Source: Mycocentrospora acerina
Lineage: Eukaryota > Ascomycota > Dothideomycetes > Pleosporales
Assembly (NCBI GenBank): GCA_022701365.1
Contig: JAKUHH010000325.1
Span: 46,370 to 110,369, forward strand
DNA: 64,000 bases
Direction of reading: 5' to 3'
The position numbers and the translations under genes are program-made. Positions 21,959 through 33,854 of the stretch are shown here, piece after piece (the stretch's first letter is position 1; every line of letters begins with the position of its first letter). The notes under the pieces are model-generated. The model was not told the DNA's origin. It did not search any database and saw only the letters and a program-made list of their open reading frames with translations.

Positions 21959-22844
21959 GGTGGGGGGGTGGGCAGGTGAATATGTGGGGATTGGATGTGT
22001 GAAGATGTGGGGGTTGGATATGTGAAGGTGTGTAGGAATGCAGGGTTGGTGTCAGGGCATCACTTATACACGTGCGTCTATTACTTATACACATGCGTCT
22101 ATTACTTATACACGTGTTTCTTGTGCAAAACGGCTGACACGTTAACGGCCATGTGCGTGTGGAGTGAGGTCGGGCGATGCATGGTGACTGAGCGCGACGG
22201 GTGGTCGGGTGGGATTGGGCTGTCGGATATCTCAGGAGGCTTGTCTCGCGTGTCTAAGAAAGCGACTCTCGACTACTTGGGGATACACGCGGGGATGATG
22301 GCAGGGTTGCAGGACGACAGGATGGCCCAGCGAGGAGCCGAGCTGTTGTTGAGCGCGGCGCACGGCATGGGCGTTCCTGCAGAACATGTGCCTCTGGCAC
22401 TGGTGGAATCACGTGATTTCATAGCCTCTCGTACTGATGACGTACATGGTCGGAGTATGTACACTCGGCCTCGAGCTGCACATCAATTGCTCAATCCACC
22501 ATTTAACATGACTGCTCTCCTCGCCCGCCCTGCCGTGCCCAACACCCTCCCCCCCCTCCCCCTCCCCGTCTCCCCAAGCCAAGCCACGGCCGTGTAGCCG
22601 AGGCCCCATGTCAAGTGTCAAGCTCCCATCCCTGCCAGCGCATCACGTCACACCGAGACCCTGAGCCTAGTTGTACCATGTGGCTAGGAAGTTAGACTAG
22701 CTCCCATCAGCCCTACCGCTATTTGCTGTTTGCCATTTGCTATTTCTCCTACCCACGGCTCCGACTAGAGAGACTCACCAAACGCCCGTCCAAGCGTCCA
22801 AGCGTCCATCCGTCTCCACCGCAGCCACGACCACTTTCACAAGC
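21959..22844. other. Divergent intergenic region with 21-bp repeats
   Basis: About 890 bases between divergent starts. An open frame of 200 codons at 21995-22597 crosses the 21-bp repeat and shows no family resemblance, so I do not call it a gene. The region should contain both promoters. Confidence 0.5.
22063..22120. repeat. 21-bp tandem repeat with E-box-like core
   Basis: Two full units and a partial third: starts at 22063, 22084 and 22105, consensus CTTATACACRTGCGTCTATTA. Units 1 and 3 contain CACGTG; unit 2 has CACATG. Confidence 0.85.
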
Positions 22845-23515
22845 ATGGCCGCCTCGTTTGCGCCCTACCAAGACAGCCCCGAAACCTCGCGCCTCGCCTC
22901 TCCACGCGCATCCCTCGACCGCCCGCGCATCATTTCCCCGCCGACGCGCGGCTACGAACAGCACGACTACTTCCAGGGCCAGCTCGCCTCGCCACCAGCA
23001 CTTGACCCAGAGCCTGAGCGCTCGTGGACCGCCAGCCGCAGGGAGGATGTCGATGTCTTCACCACGTCGCTGGGCTGGCGCCTAGACTACGAGGCCTGTC
23101 TCGCCTACCTGCTGCTTCCGCCCGTGGGCGGTGTCTTCCTGCTGGTCATGGAGCACCAGAGCGACTATGTGCGCTTTCATGCGTGGCAGAGCAGTTTGCT
23201 GTTTACGTTTGTGTTTGTCATCCACATCTTCTTTAGCTGGTCGACGGCCATATCGGTGTTTTTGTTCGTGATTGATGCGGGGCTGATTGCGTGGTTGACG
23301 TGGAAGGCATATCAGGATGGTGAGTTGTCTTGTCTAATTTTGTCGTATCTTCTCCCGTCCTGTCTTGTCTTGGCCTGTCGTGTCCTGTCTTGTCTTGAGA
23401 TGAACCCTGGTGTGGTGGAGAGCCTGGGCTAACAGACAATGTAGCTGCCACGCTGGATCGACACGAGGTTCCCTTCTTTGGGCCGCTGGCGAGCTCCATT
23501 CTAGACGACGAGTGA
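22845..23515 (+). CDS. Small membrane protein, UPF0132/DUF4870-like
   Basis: Two exons (22845-23319 and 23445-23515) encode 181 aa. After a Ser/Pro-rich N-terminus, the conserved core begins TSLGWRLDYEACLAYLLLPP and GGVFLLVMEHQSDYVRFHAWQS, a pattern I associate with the UPF0132/DUF4870 (Tic20-like) family. Three membrane helices follow, then a short tail ending LDDE. The role is unknown. The in-frame ATG at 22845 (CAAGCATGG) is preferred over the upstream open frame. The splice restores YQDAATLDRHEVPFFGPLASS. The 125-nt intron is rich in CTTGTC-like repeats, and reading through it would give a wrong C-terminus. Confidence 0.82.
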
Positions 23516-23732
23516 AAGGCGCTATCAGAAAATAGTAGCGCATTCTGCCAAAGCTTGGATGATCCAGGCCGTCGATGGCATCTACACGCGCACTTCAACT
23601 TTTTTTGGTGTCCATTTGGTCGCATGGGAGAGGGATGCTGGACAGCGATTCTGTGCGAAACCGTCACCAACTAGACGACGGCCCATCTAATTCTAATATA
23701 ACCATCCCCCCATCACAATCACCCACCACCCA

Positions 23733-24841
23733 TCATCCAAATCGCTCCTTGGCAATCTGCATCAAAAAGTCCATCGTCTTCCCTTCCTTTGCCCGCCGCT
23801 CAGCAAGCCTCTCGTCCCTCTCTGCGTCCCTCGCCCTTGCAATTTCCTCGCGTCGTATCTCTCGCTCGCTCTTCTTCCTCTCTGCCTCCTTCTTCTGCTT
23901 CTTGTACCCGTCAATGCCATCGTCGCCCATCAATTCCGCCTCACCCATTTCCACATCTCCCCCTTCTTTTGCGTCGCGGAAAGACTGCAGCGTGCTTGTA
24001 GTCTCACGCTTCTTCTCCATCTGCCGCTCTCGCGATCCAGGATCAGCGCGAGGGACCAGTTCGTCAAGGCGTTCCTTTTGTGCCTTGCGCTCTGACTTGC
24101 GCTCGTAGCGTATATCATCGACGTAATTCGAGCTGTCGCGCGCGCGGTCGTCATCTCGGAGCTCATTGCGGTACGTCAGATCGTCCAGCTTGGGGATTGT
24201 CGGCCCATGGCCTAAATGTCGGGCCACATCTGTTGGCGGCGCGGGGCCGAAATCGTCGTCATCGTCATCACTCTGCGCATCGTTGTCGTTCCTGCGCTGA
24301 CCATACTCTGGCGACGCTCGCTTGGCAGGCTCGCGACCAGGCGACTTTTGGCGGTAAGACTGCACTGTTTCTTGCGCAGTTTTCAGCATAGACGGGTCGT
24401 ACCAACTACGTGCGAGGTCTCCACGATTCCTGCAACGTTAGCACTCTCTATTCATCTTTTTTTATTCTTGGTTTCAAAAAATTGCAGGAGTACACACCAT
24501 CGGCTGACAAAGCTCTTCCAACGCCCCTTGGACTCTCTCTCGTCCAGATCATCCAATTGAATGTTCTTCTGGATGTCGAGGTACGACTGGAACAGTGGCT
24601 TGTAGTCGTCAAACTGGCGCTTTGACAACGGCTTTGCCTTGTACGGGAGCACTACAGGCTTGGGCGGCGGTGGAGTGCGCTCACGATGTCGTCGATGTTT
24701 GCGCTCGCGGTCCTCGTCGCGTCGTGGAGAGCGCGAGCGGCGCGCAAGTCGTTTCTTGTCGTCGCGTGATTTCTGGTAAGGAGATCGAGAGCGCTGTCTT
24801 TGGGGGGCTGCGTCGTTTTCGGGGGTCCGACTTTGAGGCAT
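23733..24841 (-). CDS. RS-rich nuclear protein, possibly spliceosome-associated
   Basis: Two exons (24841-24498 and 24429-23733, intron 68 nt) encode 346 aa. The N-terminus is an RS-like segment (RQRSRSPYQKSRDDKKR, ARRSRSPRRDEDRERKHR). A globular part LSKRQFDDYKPLFQSYLDIQ runs to WKSFVSRWNRGDLARSWYDPS, completed across the splice. Then come an acidic patch (DDDDDDFGPAPPTD) and long charged helices, such as KKEAERKKSEREIRREEIAR. This composition is typical of nuclear RNA-processing factors. The homologues I recall are annotated loosely as RNA-helicase-like or hypothetical, yet no helicase motifs are present. No function is assigned beyond a nuclear RNA-related guess. Confidence 0.8.
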
Positions 24842-25481
24842 CGTTGGGAGGAGCTGTTGGTGCTGGTGTGCTGACGTGCAGATGGGGTGGAGATGAACAA
24901 GATGTTTGGTTGCGGGCCGACTCCGGGCGAACTACCCGCATCGTGACGTCGAATGTCTAAGTCTTGTGCTTCACTTTGCTTGTCGTGGCTTGGTTTTTCA
25001 GCTCGCTCTTCACAAAGTGATATGTTCCTTCTTGACTCTGAGAAGGCCAAGAATTAACGCTGTTGCAAGGGGCGTCTCTTTTCCTACTACTTACTTCTCA
25101 TTTCTCACTTCTTATTTCTTGCTTCTTACTTTTTACTTTTTACTTTTTACTTCTTACGTCTTGGAATGGTTGCCTCACGTAGCAACTATGGGCTTTCCAA
25201 ACTTGTAAACTTTCGCATAGCAAACCTTCTCTCAATTAGATACTACGAGGAAGAAAAAGGGTAGTGTATATCGGCCTCCCAGGTTCTGATCTACTTCATC
25301 ACCATGAAAGGTGACCAATTGCACACCAAGACAGGGAAGAGACTGCAAGACCAACTGCGCACATTTTGAAAAATGAGTAGAACTCCGAAATGAACAATCA
25401 AAATATGTGCTCCAAATCAACAAGAGTGTCTTGAAATTACTCTCGAATTTTGAACATGCAGCCAACTATCTGAACCAGCAA
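24842..25481. other. Intergenic region with pyrimidine repeat tract
   Basis: This 640-base spacer holds the promoter of the RS-rich gene and the 3' end of the MFS permease gene. It contains a TTACTT-type tract at 25081-25157. No gene is supported. Confidence 0.5.
25081..25157. repeat. TTACTT/TTCTTA pyrimidine-rich tandem tract
   Basis: About 77 bases made of imperfect ACTTCT, ACTTTTT and CTTATTT units, with strong strand asymmetry (almost no G on the plus strand). Confidence 0.75.
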
Positions 25482-27085
25482 CTAGTAAGTATACCTGAAT
25501 CCAACCTGGCCCTCAATCTCTACTACCTCTCCATTTGCAGTTTTCCTGTCCGCCTCCTTGTTCTTCTTCAGGAAAAACAGACTTGTTCCAATTAGGACTG
25601 ATAGCATGTATAGCTGTAGACCGGCGCTAACCCACAATCCAGTCGCATATCTCGGCGCATCCTTCTGTCGGAAGGTTGTAGACGCAAGAATACCGCCAAT
25701 CGCTCCAAACCCAATCTGCAGGGCACTTCCTACAGCTCTCTTACTTTGACTCCTAATATTGTTACTCTGATACGCAAGGATAGCAGGGACATTGCCCTGA
25801 GCACCTGCCACGCCGAGGAAAGTACCAAAGTAACGGACACCATTATTCTTAGCATAGGCGACCAGCATCAGCCCAACGATGACAATGACGGACTGGGCGG
25901 CAATAATGGGAGCGCGGACTCGTTTTTTGTCGCCAATCCACGCAAAGCCAAAAGCAACGATAGCCGCGACCAGAGCAGGCGGTGCGGACAGCGCGTTGGC
26001 CTGTCCACCAGTGTATCCCATGCCGACTAGGATGACAGGCAAAAAGTATGAAAACGCGTACACTGGCATGGTGGTTCCCATGAACAAAGTGGCATAGGCC
26101 CAGAGCCTCCAATCGGCTAGATGGTGAAAGAATACAGGCCAAGTCAATGGGTCTGCGACAGAGTCGCCTCGGTCATCTTCAATGCGCTGTAAGATGAAGG
26201 TTGCTTCGGCGTGGGTCAGAAAGCCCTTCTTTTCGGCTTTATCCGGGAAGTCTAGAATGACAAACCACGCGAGCATTGCAGCGACGCAGGTGATGATTGC
26301 TTCGATGATGAAGATCCTAAAAAGAAGTCAGCATATTCTCCAGATATATTTGGCGCACAGATATCGCATACCATTGCCAGCCGCGTATGCCAGCTACGCC
26401 TTCCATTTGCATTAGGCCGTAGGCAAGTAAGTTGGCGAAACCGCCAATTGCCACTGAGAAAAGGTAGAACCCACCCAATCTAGCAAAGCTGTCAGGTATT
26501 GAAGCCAAAGTCATGGATATTGGAAACTCACCGCTTCTGCGACTCGTACCTCACGTACCAACAGGTAATGAGGTAGACACAACCGGGGAAGAAACCCGCT
26601 TCCATAGAACCAAGGAGCACACGGCAGATGGCCAGCGTCCACCAGTTTTTGGAAAACGCTTGTCCAATCATGATGATACCCCAGGAGAAAGCAATAAAAG
26701 AGAGCCAGTTGGCGACGCCGACTTTGCGCAAAACCATGTTGGAGGGGAGTTCGAGCAAGAAGTAGGTTGGGAAGAAGAGGACGAGAACAAGTGTGTATCG
26801 GTCTCCGATTTGCAGCTGGAGATCCTGGCCCATTCCAGCGACGCGAGCGACTCCAATCTATCGAGTGTCAGTGAGACATTTTTTAACAACTCGTACAAAA
26901 TATCTTACATTGCCGCGGTCTATGAAGGAAATCGAATACAGTGCACCCAGAATGGGTAACAGCTTCCAGTCAATCTTCCGTATCAGTTTCTTCTCTTCAA
27001 TCTCATCAAACGTGGCCACTGCTGGAGATTCATATTGTTCCTTTTGAATCGCCGCAGACTTGATGTCGTCCTCACTGCTGCTCAT
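25482..27085 (-). CDS. MFS permease, anion:cation symporter (Dal5/Tna1-like)
   Basis: Four exons (27085-26909, 26857-26532, 26479-26372, 26316-25482) encode 481 aa. The N-terminal motif RKIDWKLLPILGALYSISFIDRGN, followed across the splice by IGVARVAGM, is diagnostic of the anion:cation symporter family. That family takes up allantoate, nicotinate, pantothenate and other organic anions. Other markers are YFLLELPSNMVLRKVG, GSMEAGFFPGCVYLITCWY and the C-terminal VGSALQIGFGAIGGILAST. Twelve membrane segments are expected in the plasma membrane. The start ATG at 27085 is followed by an acidic cytosolic tail; an upstream ATG at 27187 is less likely. The substrate cannot be told. Confidence 0.92.
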
Positions 27086-28961
27086 CTTGATGGGTATACA
27101 CGGAACTTGTGATCCAGTTCCAGCTCCACAAACTATAGGCGCAAAGAAACTATTGTGAAATAAAACTGAGATTTTCCAATTCTCCACCGGCGATCAACTT
27201 TATATACACGTATTTATCTCCGCATAAGACTCCTAAGTGCGGGGTGTGGGGTCTGGGGTAGCATCCCAGCCCAAAGGGTTGCATCTTGACTCGAATGCGA
27301 TCCCCACGCCGAGTTGAAAGCCGGCGATAATTGGACAACTGTGACGTTTTGCGTGCTCGAGGGTGGATATGATGGCGATTCCTTGTCCTCACGGGGCCTT
27401 GGCAATTGCTTGGGGCCACGGCACATGCGGTTGGCGACCGCAAGCTTGCACGGAAACTCTCCTGTGCTTACCCTGTTTACACGTCACATGACGCGGCTCT
27501 CGTCCGGACACGACGCATCGCGTGCGGCTATCCCGGGATACAGCCGTGCGTGGGTAGCCGAGGGGGGGTCTTCCCATTTTGTGGAATGTAGTAAGACGTG
27601 CGCGGTTGATTACCTGCTGGGTGGTTTGATGCTGGGAGCCGGTTGGTTGGGTCAGGGTCAGGGTCATGCTGCTCTTCCATGTGGAGGATGACTGCAGGGC
27701 GCGGCTGTCCTGGGGATCAATCTTGGGCGACTTGATCACTAACCGAATCTCTGTGGATGGGAGTTTTGTTGTCTTGCCCAGTAAGGAAGGTGAGTAACAA
27801 CCACTTGATTGGGTAAGAACATGAAGTACAAGGTCAAATTGATATGAATTCCCCACCTTGCCTACATGAGCTATTGGGGATGAGTTTGTACACGTTTCAT
27901 TAGACGTGTAATTCTCAAAAAGAAAGCGAGCTTTGTTTCGAAGCCCTCTCTGTGAAATCCTCGCATAAACAGAATATCGTTCACGCATGGGTATTCTTGC
28001 TAAAAAGCAAACTTAGTTCAAACACACAATCGCATGTATTTTCTAATACATAGATATTCTTCTTACTGTGGCTTTTTCTCGAGATTACAAAATCAACGCT
28101 GTTTTTCGCACCTTTGAATGAGTTTTCGTCAGTCAAAACATTCTCAGATACGATACAAATACCTATCCCGAAAGGCCCACACAAGTACTCCCTATCCCGT
28201 CGTGAAAAATTGATAAAGAGTACAACGACTTAGATACAGCCCATCTTTCATTGGCTAAACCATTCACATTCGTGCTTACAGGCAAGGATACCACTAGCTT
28301 TCAGTTGGATCTGAGCCATTTTCCATCAACAGCAAGTGATCACTCACTCAGTCGGTAAATGATGGTGTCTCAACAAAGATAACACTTGCATCCTCGGCAC
28401 AGCCCGATCGAGCAGCTCAGTCAAATTAGGCATTATTCACGGCATAGTCCGGGGGTTGGGTCTCCTCTCGGGTAAACGATAGGAGAGTGGGTGGAAGGTC
28501 AGCCGATGTGTCAGCCGTCTTTGGAGGACCACGGCACTGGTTCGAACTTTGTTACTGCTTGAAGAACTGTACTGTTTCTTGCATGGCATATTGGAGAGGC
28601 AATATTTCAAGTACATGGACCATGGCATTCACATCCTGGTCAGTGCTTAACACTAGTATATGTAAGTCGCTTCGTTGGTGTAATTGTAGGAAATACCGAT
28701 TCTTCGAGAACAAGACATTAGATCGAAACGACTAGTAAATTCGATCCTATGCCGTGTTCTTATTTCTCGTGAGCTGAAGTCTACTCGAGTTGTATGTTAC
28801 AACCATGTTGACGAGAGCATGTGCTAAAGTGCGATTTTACAGCTGAGGCGGTGCCGAAAGGATCAGCCTCGTGCGATACCAACTAACAGATTTGCTTGTC
28901 ACCAGTTAAACTAAGAGCCGTGTAAACCTCATCTGTTGATCATCCCTACCCAATGCCACCT
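27086..28961. other. Intergenic region, 1.9 kb
   Basis: Spacer between the permease promoter and the 3' end of the biotin ligase gene. Composition shifts from GC-rich (27240-27700) to AT-rich (27800-28900). Open frames of 60-200 codons overlap on both strands without domains or coherent splice sites. No gene or tRNA is supported. Confidence 0.45.
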
Positions 28962-31227
28962 CTAAACCTTCCTCCTGACCAACCCCCTGAAAAAGTCAAA
29001 GGAGTTGCTATCACTCTGCAACGCAATCATTTTCCCCGTTGGTCTGTCCTCCCAACCCAACTCCTCCGCCAGCAACAGCCCCCAATCTCTCGTGATCCCC
29101 TTAATCTTTGCCTTTGCCCCCTTCTCCACTCCGTCCGTCTCCAAGGTTACAATCTGATTCGTGTGCAACCAATCATCGTAATAAGTGCCTTCCATCTCGC
29201 GATTGAACCCCGTTTGGCAGAACGTTGCGTACAACGTCTCAAAGTGCGCAAGGATGGACGCAAGGAGCTTCTCCTGTGTGAGGGCTTTCAGGCCGAGACT
29301 GCTGGCCATCTGGTTCAGGGATGTGGTGGGAAGCGCGTTGTCAAGATTCAAGCCCACACCGCATACAACGTCGAATTTGCCGCCGTCATAGCTAGTGTTC
29401 ACCAGTATACCACCGATTTTCACGACAGGATTGCCAGCGCTTCCGGGAAGTTGCGCATATATGTCGTTGGGCCATTTGAGCTTTACGGCCATGTTCTCGT
29501 AGCCTTTGGCATATCCCTTGATTCCCTGTACGATGGCCAGTGCTGCGAGATATTGAATAAAAACTACAGGTGCACTTTCGTTGAGGGCGATGTCGTGATG
29601 CATGACTGTAGAAAACATCATAGCACCTGGGGGCGCGACCCAGACGTTGCTTCCTCGACCACGGGCTGCGATCTGAGTGGTAGCAGTAAGCGTGAATCCT
29701 GTGGGTAGATGTCTGAGAAGAGCTGGGTTCTTCTCGAGAAGGGTGTTTGTGGAAGTCACCACTTCGCCGTACAACAAGGTAGTGCCGAAGCTGGGCCGTG
29801 GGTTGCCGAGCTTAGTGTGGTAATGAAGAAGGTTTGCGTAAAACGATTCATGATGGAAAGGAGTTTCTTTGGTCGACGGAAGTTGTGATTCATGAGTTAC
29901 AACTGTTTTCACAATCTTTTCGTAATCCAGAATCTGGTCGGGAGTTGAATTGTAGGTCGTGTATTCGATGCACTCTTGTATCTCCTCTTCCTTGGTCTTG
30001 GGCTTCTTCTTGTCTTGCTTGCCATCTTCACTTTGTCCTTTCTGTTCTCCGCCGTTATCTGTCACCGTCATGAGTGTCGGAAGTTTTTCCGAGACTGCGC
30101 TAACGGCTCTCTTTAGCCCCTGTACACCCCACACGCTGCTTTCTTTCTCAATGCGAAACACATCGTGCCCACCCTGAACATAGTCTTCGCCGTCAACTAC
30201 AGTGAGGGCCTCGGACCAACTCGAGACGAGGGTTGTGACGTCTGTTGGCTTGTGAGACGTGAGGTGCAAGCGGGTGAGGGAAGGTACTGTTTGTTCCTGT
30301 TCATTGACCTTTAGGCCTAACTTTTGAAGAATCAAGCGCATGAAGTCCACACGAGCACTATCAGTGGCAGCTATCGCGTCAATGGTCTCGGCGTATGAGG
30401 GTAGGCTCGGGATTTTGTTGAGGTTCTGCGCTGCGAACCTGTTTCATGGGTAAGCTATGTGGACGGGGATAGTTCAGATCACTCAAAGACTTACTCAGGA
30501 TGAGGCCCCGTCATCACCGCGTGGCCTTCACCAACCTTTCTATACACAACTGCCGCTTTTCCCTCTCCAGACTCAACATGCAAGTCCTCTGTAAAGCTAG
30601 CCAAGATCTCTACGCCTCTGCTCTTCAGCTTCTCTGCGTCAACGAAAACACCTCCTCCATTGTAGTAGCTTTTGAAAGAATCTTGCTGTCCCTCTTTTAC
30701 TTCTTCAAAAGCACCCACATGTATCTTCAAGTCCGCCGCCCTCGCTCCAGCTTCACTTGCGTATTGGAACCCCTCAAAAGCCAAACCTCTACAGATTCCC
30801 GGAAAGAAGCCCAATTCCCTATCACCTACAACGGCCAACTTTGGGTCATTCACTTCAAACTCACATTTCGCGCTACCATAGTATCCGCCAGCGCAGAAAC
30901 CCAGGTACGAACCTCCCGCATTGACATATCGACTGATGCGTCGGTTGCCCTCGCCATTGAGCGTACGACAATACCCAAGGTCCGCACCACCAGGAAAGAC
31001 GAGTAGAGCACAAGTGCTGAACCACGGCTCTTTGATGATAATGTCGCCTGAGACGGGAATCACAGCGTATGATGGCGAGAGAAGACGACGCAAGGTGTAG
31101 AGGCAATGGCGGACAGATTCAGTGGTGCTTCCACTGCCTGCAACATGTTAACTTCTTTTTCAAAAAACAATGAATATTTGGATGGCATACCCGAGTACAC
31201 CAGAACGTTCATCTTTTTTGTCGCCAT
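28962..31227 (-). CDS. BPL1: Biotin-protein ligase (holocarboxylase synthetase)
   Basis: Three exons (31227-31191, 31137-30495, 30438-28962) encode 718 aa. Exon 1 is only 37 nt: MATKKMNVLVYSG, then GSGSTTESVRHCLYTLRRLL from exon 2. The N-terminal third is a glutamine-amidotransferase-like BPL_N domain (LLVFPGGADLGYC, GSYLGFCAGGYYG). The catalytic half shows the biotinyl-AMP loop ARGRGSNVW, LKWPNDIYA and GVGLNLDNALPT, and a C-terminal BPL_C SH3-like domain. It attaches biotin to acetyl-CoA carboxylase, pyruvate carboxylase and other carboxylases in the cytosol. It shares a 120-bp divergent promoter with COA4. An ORF-only view would break this gene in three and miss the tiny first exon. Confidence 0.95.
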
Positions 31228-31347
31228 GATGGATTTGGTGTATGATGTCGTGACCCGGACCGAGATTCCCCGGCCGTGCTTTGTGAATCTCGCTCGCTCA
31301 AACCACACACTTCAAGCACGACAGCAACGATCTTGAGCTCTTTCAAA
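31228..31347. promoter_or_regulatory. Divergent promoter of BPL1 and COA4
   Basis: Only 120 bases separate the two start codons, so the two 5' UTRs and core promoters must share or overlap this segment. No TATA box is obvious. Confidence 0.7.
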
Positions 31348-31798
31348 ATGTCTGGCGACGACAAAGCCCGCACTGCAGCTGCACAGCTTCTGATCGATGA
31401 TGAACCAGATGACTGGTATGTGCAACTGCTCAGCCAAGGAATGAATTTGCGAGCTGATTTCGGCTACTAGGGACAAGAGAATCTTTAGCACCGGATGCGC
31501 AGGTACGTGGAGAAGATGATGTGAGGGGTTCGCCAACTAACAATGGACAGCCGAAAATTCGAAGTTAACAGACTGTTACTACGAGAAGAAGGATTGGCGG
31601 GCGTGCAAGACGGAGGTACGTTCGCAGCCGTGTTGGAACTCAAGCTCGGTTTAGAGTTTAGGCCGAGATGTGGCCGAACCGTCTTATGATCCATTAAATT
31701 GAAATTCTAACCCACTAATATATAAGCAGATGGAGGTCTTCAGACAGTGCTGGCAGAGGCATGGGAATGACAAGCGAACAGGTTCGAAGGATGCCTGA
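31348..31798 (+). CDS. COA4: Twin-CX9C protein, cytochrome c oxidase assembly factor COA4
   Basis: Four small exons (31348-31415, 31471-31502, 31551-31615, 31730-31798) give 77 aa; no exon is long enough to stand out alone. The protein reads DDEPDDWDKRIFSTGCA, then a CX9C helix ending TDC, then KKDWRACKTE and a second CX9C ending FRQCWQRH. Both cysteine pairs have exactly nine residues between them, the CHCH fold of small mitochondrial intermembrane-space proteins imported by Mia40. The STGCA...DWR.C...FRQCW pattern matches COA4 (human CHCHD8) rather than other twin-CX9C proteins. It would help assemble complex IV. Introns are 55, 48 and 114 nt. Confidence 0.88.
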
Positions 31799-32019
31799 GT
31801 ATGTATTCATGTATCTTGTAAAGTAGAGTGTATCATAAAATTGTACAAGAAAGTGAGCGATGACTGCTTTCGAAACGAGTTATTTTGATCAATTCACCAG
31901 ACGACCGACGTTATAATTGGATTAAACCAGTGTTTAAGTATCAGTTCTTAAAATAAATTCTCCCAATCGTAGCTCGTCTTTTTCGATACCCTAGTTCTCG
32001 ACCCTGATATTGCATTAGA

Positions 32020-33378
32020 CTACTTCTTCAGCTCGTAAATAGGTGGCTGAACATCAGGATGGAACGGCGACTTTGCAGCACTCGCCTTCTGCTCATCGAA
32101 GATCCAGACGCCATTAGTCAAGGTATCGTTGACTTTCTCCCCAACCTTACTAGCCAGACGTTCGAATACAGGGTTTGTTGCAGAACGGGTGAAGAATTTA
32201 CGCTCCCACTCGCGGCCAGCATCTTTCTCTTCCTTGCGCATTTCACGTTGTCGGTTTTCTATAATTGTCTTTTCATAACTTGTTGTATCCATGTCACCCT
32301 TGACGATGGCATCCGCGACCTTCTTCCAAGCGCGCCGTGTCTCAAAATCGTCCTGCTGCTCAACGGGCGCAACAATAAGCTGGCTAGGCAGTGAGGTTTT
32401 GTGGTCGTGTGTGGCAATGACCGCCTTTGTCTTGTAGTCCTTGATCTGGAATACATCCGTCCATTGACCCTCTGCGACGTACAGCTTCTCCTTCTCCTTT
32501 CCATCAGGGTAAATGACTGCTGAGAATGTGTTCTTCTTTCCAGAAACCCAACCCTTACCACTGTAATCAATACGTGCAGTGTATCCGGATGAGGATTGGA
32601 TGTAGGTGCTGCTGTTCAGCTCGACGAAAGGAGAGCCGGAGATGAGGCCTTCGATATGGAGCGAGGGTAGGGTGATGAGGTAGTCCTCGTCGTATGCATC
32701 GAGATGGAGAATCGCGTGGCCGATTTGCTGCAGCATGTTAATGAAGTTTCGCAAAGTAACAGAGCTAATTTCTGACCTTCACGTTGATTGTGGTCTTGAA
32801 CGACGCTTTCTGGGCGTTGTAACCGTGAAGCCGAACACCATGCTGGCTATTCCAGATGGAGTAGGCAGTCACGGGAGGGTGGTGGCTAATCACGTCAGTA
32901 TTTGGTCCTATGAGCTAATGAGGTCTCTGTTCGCACCTGACTTGCTCGCTCACGAGCTGTGTAGTCCCCGCCTCATCTTCCCATTTACCCAAGAAAAGCT
33001 CACCCAAGAAAGGGTTCAATGGCTTCTTCTCGCTGCCCAACTTTTCACTTCGGCTGGCATATTGCTGCTTCAGTGTGCTGAGGAACCACTTCAGAACAAG
33101 TGCAGCGCGCTTAGCGGGATCTTTCTCAGCCGCAGGCGCAACGAAAACGGAGGGGTGCTCAGTCCAGTACGAGGAGAACTCGGTCAACGACGTGGTGGAG
33201 AGAATGAAGGCAGGCGCGGTCATGGACGAAAGATCGCCATTGAAGGAGGCAATAGACTGGTGCTGTGTCAGTCACTGTGTGCTTAAATAATTAATTTGCT
33301 ATTGCGCAATACCTTGAGGAAGCTCGACCAGGAGCCCTTTGCCTGAGGGGGAACGGCAGACCCTTCTTTTTCGCTCAT
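32020..33378 (-). CDS. KES1: Oxysterol-binding protein homologue, OSH4/KES1 type
   Basis: Four exons (33378-33313, 33256-32937, 32885-32777, 32727-32020) encode 400 aa, the length of short OSBP proteins with only the lipid-binding domain. The lid and early core read WSSFLKSIASFNGDLSSMTAP, followed by NPFLGELFLGKW. The signature EQVSHHPP is created across the exon 2/3 junction. No PH domain, ankyrin repeat or FFAT motif is seen. OSH4-type proteins exchange sterol for phosphatidylinositol 4-phosphate between ER and Golgi. The acceptor at 33257 was chosen because it gives LKSIASFNG; an acceptor six bases upstream would insert two residues. It converges on COA4 and is tandem with the phosphoglucomutase gene. 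Confidence 0.94.
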
Positions 33379-33854
33379 GTTGGATGTTGTGTATTTAGGA
33401 CTGTGGAGTAGCAAAAAGGTTGCAGGTGAAGTGGTAAGGATTGTTTTGCGTGAGGCTGCCAAAGGCGGGGAGGCGACGTCGAGGGGCTAGGTCTCTATTG
33501 TTGTTGTAAGGATGGCCCTGGTCTGTCTCGGGCATGACGTCGGCGCGCTAAGCCACCGCCCGCGCCGATCTCGTCCAAGTCATGACGGACATTTATCCGT
33601 CAACACAACATAGCTAGCAGAGGATTGGATATGGAGAATTATATTCAGCTTAGCATCAAGGGTTCTGACATCATCTGGTTTCACCTCAGCTATTTTAGAG
33701 CTCGAGGCACTACTACTCATTTGACAGAGCTGCAAGGACGCGAATCAATAGAGTCCAGGGGTCATTGAAGCTACGGAGGCTAACTAAACGCTTTCGTCCC
33801 TTCTGCTCCATCATTATCATCATTCATCATGTGTCATCCAGTCTCTTTGCCCAT
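33379..33854. other. Intergenic region, OSH4 promoter
   Basis: A 476-base spacer between two minus-strand genes: the 3' UTR of phosphoglucomutase and the promoter of the OSH4-like gene. No further gene seen. Confidence 0.5.

Noticed and set aside
21995..22597. 200-codon open frame on the plus strand
   Set aside because: It crosses the 21-bp repeat, which explains its repeated YLYTCVY segments; no family resemblance and it lies in a divergent promoter.
27389..27988. 199-codon minus-strand frame
   Set aside because: Low-complexity composition, no conserved motif; probably a chance frame in the permease promoter.
28520..28560. B-box-like GGTTCGAACTT as a tRNA hint
   Set aside because: No A-box at the right distance and no cloverleaf.
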